Assembly (NCBI RefSeq): GCF_030812875.1
Contig: NZ_JAUSTN010000007.1
Location: forward strand, 1 to 64,000
Source of the DNA: Peptoniphilus_B koenoeneniae
GTDB taxonomy: Bacteria > Bacillota > Clostridia > Tissierellales > Peptoniphilaceae
Length of the DNA: 64,000 bases
Direction of reading: 5' to 3'
Positions 25,037 to 34,940 of the stretch are shown here, piece after piece. Positions within the stretch are counted from its first letter, which is position 1, and each line of letters opens with the position of its first letter. The notes under the pieces are model-generated. The model saw nothing but the letters and a program-made list of their open reading frames with translations, did no database searches and was not told where the DNA came from. The translations under genes were made by a program, and so were the position numbers.

Positions 25037-26431
25037 ATGAAAAAGAAAAAATCATTAAACATCAATCCCTACATACTTTTATTTTCAGTAATAGCAGTGT
25101 GTGGACTTTTAAGCTACTTCATTCCTGCCGGAAGTTTTGAAAGACAAGTCGTAGACGGCAAGACTATGGTTGTAGCAAACTCTTATAAGACTATTGAAGC
25201 AAATCACGCAAGTATAATTGATATCTTTCGTGCTGTTCCTTACGGTTTTATAGGAGCCGCACCAATAATTGCAATTATACTTATCATTGGTGGTACTCTT
25301 AAAATCTATGACAAAACGGAAGCTATACCTCTTGCAATTTATAAACTTATTTCAAGACTTGGCACAAAGAGCAGCAATTTATTAATTATAGCTTTTTATT
25401 TAATATTTGCTTTACTTGGAGGATTTTTAGGATGGATTGAAACAATGCTTCCTTTTACACCTCTTGTTGTAGCTATTATGCTGGCTTTAGGTCTTGACAG
25501 TTTAGTTGCTGTAAGTATTGTAATAGTAGGAATGATGGCTGGATTTTGTGCAGGCCCAACAAATGTATTAACTGTAGGTATTGCTCAACAAATTTCTGAA
25601 CTTCCCCTATTTTCAGGATTTTCTCTAAGATTTGCAGTATGGATTATATTTTTAGTAGGCTCTTTAGCTTATATACTTGCCTATGCAAATAAAATTAAAA
25701 AGGATCCTTCAAAAAGTTTGGTAGCAGATATAGACACTTCAGATTTGAAATACGATTTTTCAACTTATGAAGGCAAAAAGCTAAATAGCGGTCAAACTCT
25801 TTCACTATTTGCTCTTTTAGCAGCTTTCTTACTATCTCTATATGGAATGTTTAAACTTAAATGGAACATTAACGATATGACTGCAGTCTTCTTACTTTGC
25901 GGAGTAGTTGCAGGTCTTCTTAACAAGATGAATGGAAATGAAATAGTAAATTCCTTAATTGAAGGAGCAAAGTCTGCCATGGGTGGAGCTCTTATAGTAG
26001 GAATTGCTAGAGGAGTTCAATGGATTCTCGAAACAACTCATATAGTTGATACGATTATAAATGCTATGGCAAACGCTCTTTCAAATACTTCAACTCTTAC
26101 AGCAGGAATAGGTATAATAATAGCCGTATCACTTTTAAACGGTCTTGTACCATCAGGTTCAGGAAAGGCTATGGCCCTTATACCTCTTGTAATTCCTCTT
26201 GGAGATTTAATAGGACTTAACCGTCAAATAACAACCCTTTGCTATCAATTTGGAGATGGTATAACAAACATGGTTTGGTTTACTTACGGTTCACTTCTTA
26301 TGTTCTTATCTTATGGTAAAGTTCCATATAATAAGTATTTGAAATTTGTTGCACCTCTTATAATATTCTTCTTCATTGTGGCCATAGGTGCACTCTATGT
26401 AGCAGTAAAAATCAATTATGGACCATTCTAA
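25037..26431 (+). CDS. YfcC-family transporter (C4-dicarboxylate/basic amino acid carrier-like)
   Basis: 464 residues with about 12 helices. It has the YfcC/DcuC-type hallmarks YFIPAGSFER near the N-terminus and NGLVPSGSGKAMALIPLVIPLGDLIGLNRQ near the C-terminus. Such carriers move dicarboxylates, arginine/ornithine or peptide-like substrates; pairing with the divergent M20 amidohydrolase points to an acylated amino acid or short peptide. Two ATGs (25034, 25037) are possible; the second is 7 bases from GGAGG. A hairpin terminator follows. Confidence 0.82.
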   Translation: MKKKKSLNINPYILLFSVIAVCGLLSYFIPAGSFERQVVDGKTMVVANSYKTIEANHASIIDIFRAVPYGFIGAAPIIAIILIIGGTLKIYDKTEAIPLAIYKLISRLGTKSSNLLIIAFYLIFALLGGFLGWIETMLPFTPLVVAIMLALGLDSLVAVSIVIVGMMAGFCAGPTNVLTVGIAQQISELPLFSGFSLRFAVWIIFLVGSLAYILAYANKIKKDPSKSLVADIDTSDLKYDFSTYEGKKLNSGQTLSLFALLAAFLLSLYGMFKLKWNINDMTAVFLLCGVVAGLLNKMNGNEIVNSLIEGAKSAMGGALIVGIARGVQWILETTHIVDTIINAMANALSNTSTLTAGIGIIIAVSLLNGLVPSGSGKAMALIPLVIPLGDLIGLNRQITTLCYQFGDGITNMVWFTYGSLLMFLSYGKVPYNKYLKFVAPLIIFFFIVAIGALYVAVKINYGPF

Positions 26432-26440
26432 AAAAATTTT

Positions 26441-26468
26441 TTATCCCTGCAAAAGCAGGGATTTTTTA
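26441..26468 (+). terminator. Intrinsic terminator of the YfcC gene
   Basis: ATCCCTGC-AAAA-GCAGGGAT followed by six T. Confidence 0.92.
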
Positions 26469-26528
26469 TTGTTAAAATACTTATAAAAATTTTGAAAAAT
26501 TTTGTTATAATATTTCTTGAGGTGAAAA

Positions 26529-27383
26529 ATGAAGAGTGTTTTTAATATAAAAAGATTTTTACTTGTAAACTTAGGAGTTGTTTTAGTTACAATTGGACTG
26601 CATTTTTTCTTAATTCCAAATAGTCTTGCAGTTGGAGGAACAAGCGGACTTTCCATAGAGCTTGGACATATATTTCCCTTTATTCCCGTATCATACATAT
26701 TATTTGCATTAAATATGATTTTGGTAGTTCTGGGCTTTGTCACCATAGGACGAGATTTCGGATTTTATACAGTGTATGCTTCAATGTCTTTGGGATTTTT
26801 CTTGTGGCTTTTAGAAAAGACAATACCTACAGTAAGACCCATAGTAGAAGGAGATATATTTATAAATCTTATCTTTGGAATAATAATTCAGGCAATAGGT
26901 ATAGGTGTTGTAGTAAATCAAGGAGCTTCCACAGGTGGAACAGATATACTTGCAAAGATCATAGAAAAATATACAAGATTTTCCTTCGGCAACGGACTTA
27001 TAATGAGTGACGGAGTTGTAACTTTAATAGCTCTTTTATTGTATGGACCTGGTCTTGGAATGTATGCCCTTCTTGGATGCTTTATGAATTCTTTTGTAAT
27101 AGACAAGATGATTGCAGGTTTTGATACGAAGTTTTATGTGACAATAGTTTCTGAAAAGACGGAAATAATAAATGAATTTATTTTAAAGGAGATAGAAAGA
27201 GGTTCAACTATTTACGAAGCTATGGGAGGCTATACAAAAAGAAATAGAAAAATTTTAACATCTGTGGTAAACAAGGGAGATTTAATAAAATTAAAAGAAT
27301 TTATAAGAAAAACCGATGAAAAATCCTTTATGTATGTTTCTTCAGTAACAGAAGTTGAAGGAGAAGGCTTCACCTATGAATAA
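26529..27383 (+). CDS. YitT-family membrane protein
   Basis: 284 residues. The N-terminal two thirds hold 5-6 helices with the family blocks FFLIPNSLAVGGTSGLSI and QGASTGGTDILAKII. The C-terminal about 80 residues form the soluble DUF2179 domain (GSTIYEAMGGYTKRNRKIL). The function of the family is not firmly known. The ATG follows GAGGTG; TATAAT lies shortly upstream (26505). It is transcribed alone. Confidence 0.85.
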   Translation: MKSVFNIKRFLLVNLGVVLVTIGLHFFLIPNSLAVGGTSGLSIELGHIFPFIPVSYILFALNMILVVLGFVTIGRDFGFYTVYASMSLGFFLWLLEKTIPTVRPIVEGDIFINLIFGIIIQAIGIGVVVNQGASTGGTDILAKIIEKYTRFSFGNGLIMSDGVVTLIALLLYGPGLGMYALLGCFMNSFVIDKMIAGFDTKFYVTIVSEKTEIINEFILKEIERGSTIYEAMGGYTKRNRKILTSVVNKGDLIKLKEFIRKTDEKSFMYVSSVTEVEGEGFTYE

Positions 27384-27390
27384 AAAATAT

Positions 27391-27420
27391 CCTCAGTCAA
27401 AAAAAGGCTGAGTTTTTTTA
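27391..27420 (+). terminator. Intrinsic terminator of the YitT gene
   Basis: CCTCAG pairs with CTGAG(G) around an A-rich loop, then seven T. Confidence 0.75.
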
Positions 27421-27528
27421 TTTCAAAAATTTTTTAAACTACAAAAGGCAAGACAAAGTGATTTTATGAAATCAGCCAATATTTTAATATTTGTCCACCT
27501 ATGGTAAAATAAAGTGGGAGTTGATTTT

Positions 27529-28416
27529 TTGAAAACAACAAATTTAAACATTTTAAAATTGCTCCTTAGTTCAATAACAATTACAATGTTGGGATTATTT
27601 TTCCCACCTGTTTATCTATTTTTTCCATCATTGTTTTTGTACTACGGAATTAAGGATTCAATAATAAAAGCTATTTTAGCTTTGCTTGTTCCATCTTTTA
27701 TTATGGGATATATAAATCCTACTTTGGGACTTGCAATTTTTGTGGTATTTGCACCTATGATTTTAAGCTTGCACTACCTCATAACAAATAAATATGGAGT
27801 CGATGTGAGCTTAGGTCTTGCATCTTTAGTAACTTTTATTTCAATTTTGTCAATTATGTATGCTTATGGAATAAATGGAAGCACCCTGTCTTCAGAAGAA
27901 AGTGTAAGAGCTTATATTGAAGGTGCAAAACTTGTTCTTTCAAAAAGCGGAAGTTTAAATACTTCAAACTTAGAAGGAAATCTTAGGACAATGTATCTGC
28001 AAACCATAGCTCTTTTACCTTCAATAATAGTTATAATAAGCATTGCAATTTCTTATATGACCTATTTACTAACAGGCAGAAGACTTTTAAAAGATGGAAT
28101 AATTGTAATGCAACCGCCGTCTTTTGAATTTTTAAGATTGCCAAAAATCTTTGTGGCAATTTCAATTCTTGTCCTTTTAATTTTAAAATTATTAGGGTTT
28201 CAAGAAATTTTTATGAATTTAGCTTTAATTTTTACCTTTATGACCTTTGTAAACGGTCTTGCAACTTTAAAGTTTCTCTTGTTTAAAATGGGAGCTTCCC
28301 AGTTTATTCAAGTCTTGGCCCTTGTATTTTTTATATTTTTGCCAGGTATGCAGATAGCTTCGGCAGTTCTTGGCCTTGTAGATTCTTTATTTAATTTAAG
28401 GAGATTGCCGAACTAA
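27529..28416 (+). CDS. yybS: YybS-family (DUF2232) membrane protein
   Basis: 295 residues with about 8 hydrophobic helices. It directly precedes gdpP-rplI-dnaB, which is the conserved Firmicute place of yybS. The length and pattern, with the C-terminal AQVLAL/PGMQIASAVLGLVDSLFNLRR region, agree. Function unknown, possibly membrane or cell-wall related. The TTG at 27529 is chosen because GGGAG lies 8 bases upstream; the GTG at 27514 overlaps that site. Confidence 0.8.
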   Translation: MKTTNLNILKLLLSSITITMLGLFFPPVYLFFPSLFLYYGIKDSIIKAILALLVPSFIMGYINPTLGLAIFVVFAPMILSLHYLITNKYGVDVSLGLASLVTFISILSIMYAYGINGSTLSSEESVRAYIEGAKLVLSKSGSLNTSNLEGNLRTMYLQTIALLPSIIVIISIAISYMTYLLTGRRLLKDGIIVMQPPSFEFLRLPKIFVAISILVLLILKLLGFQEIFMNLALIFTFMTFVNGLATLKFLLFKMGASQFIQVLALVFFIFLPGMQIASAVLGLVDSLFNLRRLPN

Positions 28417-28417
28417 G

Positions 28418-30400
28418 ATGAAAGATAAATTTTTTAATTTGTTTGATGCAAGATTTATTCTTGCATTCAGTTTTATAGTTCTTATTGTAATTACTGTATT
28501 AAAGCCATTTGTAGGCGGAATAGCAGGTCTTATTTACATCTATCTGATTTTTATAAGCTATAAAAATATAAAAGATAAGAACTATGCTTCACAAAGATAT
28601 ATTGAACAAATTTCTCAGGATTTTGATTCAGTCACTAAACAAGCCGTTTTTAATATGCCTTTTCCTATGGTAATATGCGATGGAGACGGTACTGTATTGT
28701 GGTACAATACCCTGTTTGTAAATTTATTCTCTTCAGAACTTATGGGAGAAAATATAAAAAATATTTTACCTCAAATAATTCGTGAAGATATAAATGAAAC
28801 AGGCTACTATATAAGCTTTGATTCCAAAGACTATATAGTTTATAAAAACAATGTGGATCTTTCCACCGGTTCATCTGAAAGAAAAAGCATACAGATGTAC
28901 TTTATGGTGGACTCATCGGATTACAAAAAACTTCAAAGAGTCTATATTGATTCGAAAGCCATGATTTTAAAAATAGAAGTTGATAATTATGATGAGGCTC
29001 TTGATTCTACCCCAGATTCCTCAAGACCAATATTAATTGCAGAAATAGATTCTATTTTAAACAGTTATTTTGATGAATACCAAGGACTTTTAATAAAATC
29101 TGATTCTGACACCTATATAGCAGTTTTAAGTTTTCAAGCTTTAAAACAAATTAAGGAAAGAAGATTTGATTTACTTGATGATTTAAGAGAACTTGACAAG
29201 GGAAATGCAATTCCCATAACTCTTTCCATAGGAGTTTCTTCTTTCGGAAAAAGCTTCAGCGAATCCTATCAAGAAGCAGACACAGCTCTTGATATTGCCC
29301 TTGGAAGAGGTGGAGATCAAGCTGTTGTAAGAGTCGATGATAATTATGAATTTTTTGGTGGTAGAAGTAAGGCTGTTGAAAAGAGAAATAAGGTTAAGGC
29401 AAGAGTAATAGGAGTTGCCCTTAGACAATTAATTGATGCAACAGATGAAGTTTTTATTATGGGCCATGCAAACCCGGATATGGATGCCATGGGAGCAGCC
29501 ATAGGAGTGCACAGAGCAGTTTTAAACAGGGGTAAAAAAGGTTACATTGTATTTAATGAAATAAATCCTTCCATTGAAAATTTAATGATTAGATTAAAGG
29601 AAGAAGAACCAGAACTTTTAAAGGACTTTTTAAATTCTGAAGCAGCTCTTGGAAAAATAAAGTCAAATTCCCTAATTATAATGGTGGATAACCACAGACC
29701 TTCTATGACGGAATGCCCAGAACTTATAGCAAAAACAAATCAAATTGTAATTTTAGATCACCATAGGAGAAGTAAGGAGTTTGTTGATAATCCTGTTTTA
29801 ACTTATATTGAGCCCTATGCGTCAAGTACCTGTGAACTTGTAACGGAAATGCTCACTTATATGAGTGATAATTCAAACCTAACTCACTTTGAAGCTGATG
29901 CTCTTATGAGTGGTATTATTGTAGATACTAAAAACTTTACCTTCCAAACAGGGGTAAGGACTTTTGAAGCTGCAAGTATGTTAAGACGTCAAGGCTCAGA
30001 TATGGTAAAGGTTCAAGCCCTATTTAAAAATGACCTTGATACTTTACAATCAAAGGCCGAAGTTGTTCATGCAACAAAAATAATCGACGGTAAAATTGCA
30101 ATTTCAAAACTTGATAGATATCAAGAAAATTCTATTTTAATAGCAGCTCAAGCAGCAGATGAGCTTTTACAAATTAATAATATAGAGGCAAGCTTTGTCT
30201 TAACTCACAAGGATAATAAAATTCACATTTCCGGCAGAAGTAGAGGAAGTTTCAGCGTTCAACTTGTTCTTGAAAAAATTGGCGGTGGAGGTCATTTAAA
30301 TATGGCTGGTGCCCAAGTTGAAACTGACAGTATAGAAGAAGCCGAAAAAATTTTAAGAAATGCTTTAGATGAATATATGAAAGAGGTTGAAAATAAATGA
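28418..30400 (+). CDS. gdpP: Cyclic-di-AMP phosphodiesterase GdpP
   Basis: 660 residues. Two N-terminal membrane helices (about 10-52) are followed by a PAS domain (about 70-160), a degenerate GGDEF domain (about 175-305), a DHH domain (about 340-500, with GHANPDMDAMG and LDHHRRS) and DHHA1 (about 540-655, ending in GGGGHLNMAGAQ). It hydrolyses c-di-AMP, which controls potassium and cell-wall balance. Starts one base after the yybS stop and overlaps rplI by 4 bases. Confidence 0.95.
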   Translation: MKDKFFNLFDARFILAFSFIVLIVITVLKPFVGGIAGLIYIYLIFISYKNIKDKNYASQRYIEQISQDFDSVTKQAVFNMPFPMVICDGDGTVLWYNTLFVNLFSSELMGENIKNILPQIIREDINETGYYISFDSKDYIVYKNNVDLSTGSSERKSIQMYFMVDSSDYKKLQRVYIDSKAMILKIEVDNYDEALDSTPDSSRPILIAEIDSILNSYFDEYQGLLIKSDSDTYIAVLSFQALKQIKERRFDLLDDLRELDKGNAIPITLSIGVSSFGKSFSESYQEADTALDIALGRGGDQAVVRVDDNYEFFGGRSKAVEKRNKVKARVIGVALRQLIDATDEVFIMGHANPDMDAMGAAIGVHRAVLNRGKKGYIVFNEINPSIENLMIRLKEEEPELLKDFLNSEAALGKIKSNSLIIMVDNHRPSMTECPELIAKTNQIVILDHHRRSKEFVDNPVLTYIEPYASSTCELVTEMLTYMSDNSNLTHFEADALMSGIIVDTKNFTFQTGVRTFEAASMLRRQGSDMVKVQALFKNDLDTLQSKAEVVHATKIIDGKIAISKLDRYQENSILIAAQAADELLQINNIEASFVLTHKDNKIHISGRSRGSFSVQLVLEKIGGGGHLNMAGAQVETDSIEEAEKILRNALDEYMKEVENK

Positions 30401-30846
30401 AAATAATACTTTTAAAAGATGACAAGACTTTAGGTAAAGCCGGAACTCTTACAGAGGCAAAAGACGGTTACGCAAGAAATTTTTTGTTTCCCAGAAAAAT
30501 TGCAGTAGAAGCAACTGAGGAAAATTTACAAAAATGGAAAGAAGACAGAAAAAGAGAAGAAGAAGAGGAAAAGCAAAATAGAAAAGAAGCCAATGAACTT
30601 AAAAAGAAAATAGAGAAAAAATCCATAACAATAGAGGCAAAAGGTGGAGAAAACGGAAAATTATTCGGTGCCATCACTTCACAAAACATTTCAGACAAAA
30701 TAAAAGAAGTCTTTGGTTTGGATATAGATAAAAAAAGGATTCTTCTTAGTGAAAATATAAAAACTGAAGGAAGTAAAACAATTCAAGTAAAACTTTATGG
30801 AGACATTTTTGCAGATTTAAAGGTAAAAGTGGAAGTATTAAGGTGA
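30397..30846 (+). CDS. rplI: Ribosomal protein bL9
   Basis: 149 residues. The N-terminal domain MKIILLKDDKTLGKAGTLTEAKDGYARNFLFP is the L9 signature; a long charged connecting helix (about 50-75) leads to the C-terminal rRNA-binding domain. Part of the yybS-gdpP-rplI-dnaB operon. Confidence 0.96.
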   Translation: MKIILLKDDKTLGKAGTLTEAKDGYARNFLFPRKIAVEATEENLQKWKEDRKREEEEEKQNRKEANELKKKIEKKSITIEAKGGENGKLFGAITSQNISDKIKEVFGLDIDKKRILLSENIKTEGSKTIQVKLYGDIFADLKVKVEVLR

Positions 30847-30850
30847 CAAA

Positions 30851-32170
30851 ATGGAAATGAGAGTTCCTCCCCACAGTGAAGAAGCGGAAGTATCTTCCCT
30901 TGGAGCAATGCTTTTATCAAGAGATGCCATTTCAGCAGCCTCTGAAATTTTACTCCCTGAAGATTTCTATTCTCCCGCCCACCAAAAAATTTACGGTGCA
31001 ATTTTAGAATTAGATGAAAAAAATGAGCCGGCAGATATTGTAACTGTAAGCGAAGAGCTTACAAGGCAAAATGTAATTGATGAAATAGGAGGCGTGTCCT
31101 ATCTTGCAAGCCTTTCTTCAGCAGTGGGAACAATAGCAAATACAGAATTTTATTGTAAAATCATAAAAGAAAAATCAATCTTAAGAAAACTTATAGGAGC
31201 AAGTGATGATATTATTTCAAACTCCTATAACCCTGAAGCAAGGGCAAATTCAGTAATAGAAATTGCAGAAAAGACAATTTTTGAAATTACTCAGGATTCT
31301 ATGAACAATGGTCTTATACCACTAAAAGAAGCCCTTCTTGACAGCTTTTCCCTTATGGAAAAAAGAGCCCAAAATAAAAACGCTCTAACAGGAGTTACAA
31401 CAGGCTTTACAGATCTTGACAGAAAACTTTCTGGACTTCAAAAATCTGATTTAGTTTTAATTGCAGCTCGTCCATCAATGGGAAAAACAGCTCTTATGGT
31501 AAATATAACTACAAACGCCGCTCAAAAAGGAGACGCCAAAGTTGCAATTTTTTCTCTTGAAATGAGCAAAAATCAACTTGTACAAAGAATGATTTCTGCG
31601 GCAACTCATATAGATCTTATGAAAATCATAAGCGGAAGTTTAAATGAAGAAGAATGGACAAAAGTTATAAACTCCATGACCGTCCTGCAAAATTTGAACA
31701 TAAGCATTGATGACACACCAGGCATGAGTCCTGTAGAAATGAAGGCAAAATGCAGAAGGTTAAAAGCTGAAAAGGGTCTGGACTTAGTAGTTATAGACTA
31801 CTTGCAACTTATGGAATTAAGCTCCAGAACTGAATCAAGACAACAGGAAATTTCAGCAATATCCCGTTCCCTAAAAGCTCTGGCAAAAGAGTTGGACGTT
31901 CCAGTTGTAGCTCTTTCACAACTTTCAAGAGCACCGGAGCTTCGTTCAGATCATAGACCGGTTTTATCGGACTTAAGAGAATCAGGAGCTATTGAACAGG
32001 ATGCAGATGTTGTAATGTTCTTATACAGGGACGATTATTACAATAAGGAAGAATCAAAAGAACCCAATGTTGGAGAAGTTATTATAGCAAAACATAGAAA
32101 CGGACCTACAGGAACAATAAAACTGGTATTCAAAAAAGAATTTACAAAATTTTTAAACATGGAGAGATAA
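30851..32170 (+). CDS. dnaB: Replicative DNA helicase DnaB
   Basis: 439 residues. N-terminal primase-interaction domain (about 1-115, beginning PPHSEEAEVSSLGAMLLS), then a RecA-like motor with Walker A ARPSMGKTAL (about 210-220), Walker B LVVIDYLQLM and the DSDLRESGAIEQDAD-type motif (here SDLRESGAIEQDAD). The hexamer unwinds DNA at the fork. No intein or insertion. Follows rplI by 4 bases. Confidence 0.96.
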   Translation: MEMRVPPHSEEAEVSSLGAMLLSRDAISAASEILLPEDFYSPAHQKIYGAILELDEKNEPADIVTVSEELTRQNVIDEIGGVSYLASLSSAVGTIANTEFYCKIIKEKSILRKLIGASDDIISNSYNPEARANSVIEIAEKTIFEITQDSMNNGLIPLKEALLDSFSLMEKRAQNKNALTGVTTGFTDLDRKLSGLQKSDLVLIAARPSMGKTALMVNITTNAAQKGDAKVAIFSLEMSKNQLVQRMISAATHIDLMKIISGSLNEEEWTKVINSMTVLQNLNISIDDTPGMSPVEMKAKCRRLKAEKGLDLVVIDYLQLMELSSRTESRQQEISAISRSLKALAKELDVPVVALSQLSRAPELRSDHRPVLSDLRESGAIEQDADVVMFLYRDDYYNKEESKEPNVGEVIIAKHRNGPTGTIKLVFKKEFTKFLNMER

Positions 32171-32171
32171 A

Positions 32172-33029
32172 ATGGACTTTATAAAAGCGATAATTCTTGG
32201 AATCATAGAAGGATTTACTGAATTTCTTCCGATTTCATCAACGGGACACCTAATTCTTGCAGGGAATTTTTTTAATCTTTCAAATAAAGAGTTTCAAAAT
32301 GCTTTTAACGTAATTATTCAATTGGGGGCAATCCTTGCAATTGTTGTTATTTATTTTAATTCCCTAAATCCTTTAGGAAAAAATAAACTTGAAAGAAAAC
32401 TAAAAAGACCCCTTGAAGGACTAACCCTTAAAGAAAAACTTGCCCTGGCAGATAAGAAGACTTTAAGACTTTGGACAAAAATAATAATAGGATTTTTACC
32501 TGCGGCTGTTTTAGGTTTTTTGTTTGACGATTTAATAGATAAGTATCTTTTTAACAACATAACAGTTGCCATAAGCCTTATCTTTTATGGGATAGTTATT
32601 ATTTTAATAGAAAAAAAAGATAAATCTGGGAAATATACATCCATTGACAGACTGCCTATTAAAACCGTTATCTTAATAGGATTATTTCAATGCCTTGCAA
32701 TGATTCCCGGTACAAGTAGAAGTGCAGCAACTATTATAGGAGGAGTTTTGTTGGGAGCCGATAGGATAACGGCAGCAGAATTTTCCTTTTATCTTGCAAT
32801 ACCAACCATGTTAGGCGCAACATTTTTAAAAATTATTAAAATAGGAGTAAGTTTGAGCCTAGGCCAATGGATAATTATTTTAGTGGGATTTATAGTATCT
32901 TTTTTAGTTGCACTTATAGTTGTAAAAAAATTTTTAGCCTATATAAAAAAACATGACTTTAAAGTTTTTGGAATTTACAGAATTATCTTGGGAATTTTAG
33001 TAATTGCCCTAGAAATTTTTACAAAATAA
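32172..33029 (+). CDS. uppP: Undecaprenyl-diphosphatase (BacA family)
   Basis: 285 residues, about 8 helices. Signature motifs EGFTEFLPISSTGH (about 14-27) and PGTSRSAATI (about 183-192) hold the catalytic Glu, Ser and Arg residues. It recycles the lipid carrier for cell-wall synthesis and gives bacitracin tolerance. Last gene of the operon, one base after dnaB. Confidence 0.95.
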   Translation: MDFIKAIILGIIEGFTEFLPISSTGHLILAGNFFNLSNKEFQNAFNVIIQLGAILAIVVIYFNSLNPLGKNKLERKLKRPLEGLTLKEKLALADKKTLRLWTKIIIGFLPAAVLGFLFDDLIDKYLFNNITVAISLIFYGIVIILIEKKDKSGKYTSIDRLPIKTVILIGLFQCLAMIPGTSRSAATIIGGVLLGADRITAAEFSFYLAIPTMLGATFLKIIKIGVSLSLGQWIIILVGFIVSFLVALIVVKKFLAYIKKHDFKVFGIYRIILGILVIALEIFTK

Positions 33030-33050
33030 TCCCTCAGGGGATTTTTTTTT
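33028..33050 (+). terminator. Intrinsic terminator of the dnaB-uppP operon
   Basis: AATCCC and GGGGATT pair around a very short loop, then nine T. Confidence 0.8.
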
Positions 33051-33070
33051 AGAAAAAAACGGAGGTTTTT

Positions 33071-34012
33071 ATGTATTTAACAGACGTAAAAGGAATAAAA
33101 GTCGGACACGCCAATAACCAAGCAACAGGACTAACAGTAATAATTCCCCCAAAAGGGACAGTGTGTGCAGTTGACGTAAGAGGAGGAGGACCTGGCACAA
33201 GAGAAACGGATTTGTTAGATCCAAAAAACATGGTCCAAGGGGTTGACGCCATAATGCTTACAGGAGGATCCGCCTATGGTTTAAATGCAGCAGCAGGCGT
33301 TATGAAATATTTGGAAGAAAAAAATAGAGGCGTTGATGTAGGTCTAGGAATAGTTCCCATTGTGTCGGGAGCAGTAATATTTGATTTAGCCTACAAAGAT
33401 TATAAAACAAGACCCGATGCAGAAATGGGCTATGAAGCTGCAAAAAATGCCAGTGAAAAAGAAAATAGACTTGGCAATGTAGGAGTAGGACTAGGTGCAA
33501 CAGTAGGCAAGATATTAGGCATGGAAAGTGCAATGAAAGGTGGCTTGGGATCCTACACAATAAAAGTAGGACAAGTTACAATATCAGCCCTAAGCGTAGT
33601 AAACTCCTTTGGAGATATATTTGAAGACGGAAAGAAAATAGCAGGAGCAATAAATAAAAAAACAAAAGAATTTTATAATCCAAAAGAAATTTTAAAACTT
33701 ATGGAAGAAAATAAAGAAAAATATTTCAAAGGCACAAATACAACCCTAAGTGTCCTTGCAACAAATGTAAAGCTAAATAAGACTCAGGCAGAAAAAGTTG
33801 CAAATGTGGCCCACAACGGTTACGCCATGAGTATATTTCCAGTTCACACCCAATATGACGGAGATACAGTTTTCGTTTTATCAACAGGACAAGTAGAAGC
33901 AGATCCCACACTTGTACAAGCTTTAGGGTCAATCTGCGTAAAAAATGCAATAATAAGTGGAGTAAAAAACGCAAAGACAGAAGAAGGCTACTTAGCCATG
34001 GAGGACCTATGA
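33071..34012 (+). CDS. P1 family peptidase (DmpA/NylC-type Ntn hydrolase)
   Basis: 313 residues, MEROPS S58/DmpA-NylC superfamily. The N-terminal VKGIKVGHANNQATGLTVI, DVRGGGPGTRETD and LTGGSAYGLNAAAGVM are family marks. The block NTTLSVLATNVKLNKTQAEKVA (about 233-254) aligns with the self-cleavage site of NylC-type enzymes, where the Thr after Asn/Asp becomes the nucleophile of the mature enzyme. It would cleave small N-terminal or cyclic amide substrates. The ATG follows GGAGG; its end overlaps coaX by 4 bases. Confidence 0.85.
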   Translation: MYLTDVKGIKVGHANNQATGLTVIIPPKGTVCAVDVRGGGPGTRETDLLDPKNMVQGVDAIMLTGGSAYGLNAAAGVMKYLEEKNRGVDVGLGIVPIVSGAVIFDLAYKDYKTRPDAEMGYEAAKNASEKENRLGNVGVGLGATVGKILGMESAMKGGLGSYTIKVGQVTISALSVVNSFGDIFEDGKKIAGAINKKTKEFYNPKEILKLMEENKEKYFKGTNTTLSVLATNVKLNKTQAEKVANVAHNGYAMSIFPVHTQYDGDTVFVLSTGQVEADPTLVQALGSICVKNAIISGVKNAKTEEGYLAMEDL

Positions 34013-34794
34013 GAATTTTGGTAATAGATGTGGGAAACACAAACATAGTCTACGGAATATTTGAAAAAGAAAAATTAATCTATGAATTTAGAATATCAAC
34101 CTCAGAAAAAAAGACCAATGACGAATATGGAATGATATTTTACCAAACCCTAAAAGCAAAGGGCATAAAAGTAGACACCATAGAAGGAATAATAATATCA
34201 TCAGTAGTTCCAAACGTTATGCATACTCTTGAAACAATGAGTATAAAATATTTCAACATAAATCCCCTCATAGTAACATCAGACATAAAAACAGGCATAA
34301 AATTAAAATATCAAAATCCCAAAGAAATAGGAGCAGACAGAATAGTAAATGCAGTGGCTGTTTCAAAAATGACAGAAAAAAACGCCATAATAATAGACAT
34401 GGGAACGGCAATAACCTTTTGCTACTTAACAGATAAAAAAGAATATATGGGCGGTCTTATAATACCGGGAATAGGCATAAGCGCCGATGCTCTCACCACA
34501 AGAACAGCAAAACTTCCGAAAATTGAAATAATAAAAGCGGAAAAAGTAATCTGTGATGAAACTGTAGAAAGTATGCAGGCAGGTCTCTATTTCGGATATA
34601 GAAAAATGATAGAGGGCATAATAGATAAAATATTTGAAGAAAAACAATTAAAAGCAGAAAATACTGAGATTTTTGCAACAGGAGGCTTTGCCCCTCTTTT
34701 AACAAAAAATTTAAAATATCCCATAAAAATAGAAAGAGAATTGACCTTAAAAGGACTTATGGAACTTTATAAGCTAAACACAAAAAATAAATAA
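34009..34794 (+). CDS. coaX: Type III pantothenate kinase
   Basis: 261 residues, ASKHA fold. The phosphate-binding DVGNTNIVYGIF lies at the N-terminus, GADRIVNAVA near residue 105 and DMGTAITFCYL about 128; each is diagnostic of CoaX. It starts coenzyme A synthesis by phosphorylating pantothenate. Coupled to the P1 peptidase gene through an ATGA overlap. Confidence 0.95.
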   Translation: MRILVIDVGNTNIVYGIFEKEKLIYEFRISTSEKKTNDEYGMIFYQTLKAKGIKVDTIEGIIISSVVPNVMHTLETMSIKYFNINPLIVTSDIKTGIKLKYQNPKEIGADRIVNAVAVSKMTEKNAIIIDMGTAITFCYLTDKKEYMGGLIIPGIGISADALTTRTAKLPKIEIIKAEKVICDETVESMQAGLYFGYRKMIEGIIDKIFEEKQLKAENTEIFATGGFAPLLTKNLKYPIKIERELTLKGLMELYKLNTKNK

Positions 34795-34806
34795 AAATAA
34801 ATTTTC

Positions 34807-34843
34807 CTTGCAGGATTGTAAATACATACCTGCAAGTTTTTTT
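34807..34843 (+). terminator. Intrinsic terminator of coaX
   Basis: CTTGCAGG and CCTGCAAG form the stem, followed by seven T. Confidence 0.88.
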
Positions 34844-34940
34844 ATTTTAAAAGGCTATTAGCAAGCTCCCTTATATTTTTATATATTTTTGTCACTTTTT
34901 CATAAAATTTGCTATTTATATTGTGAAGGAGGGAAAAGAA

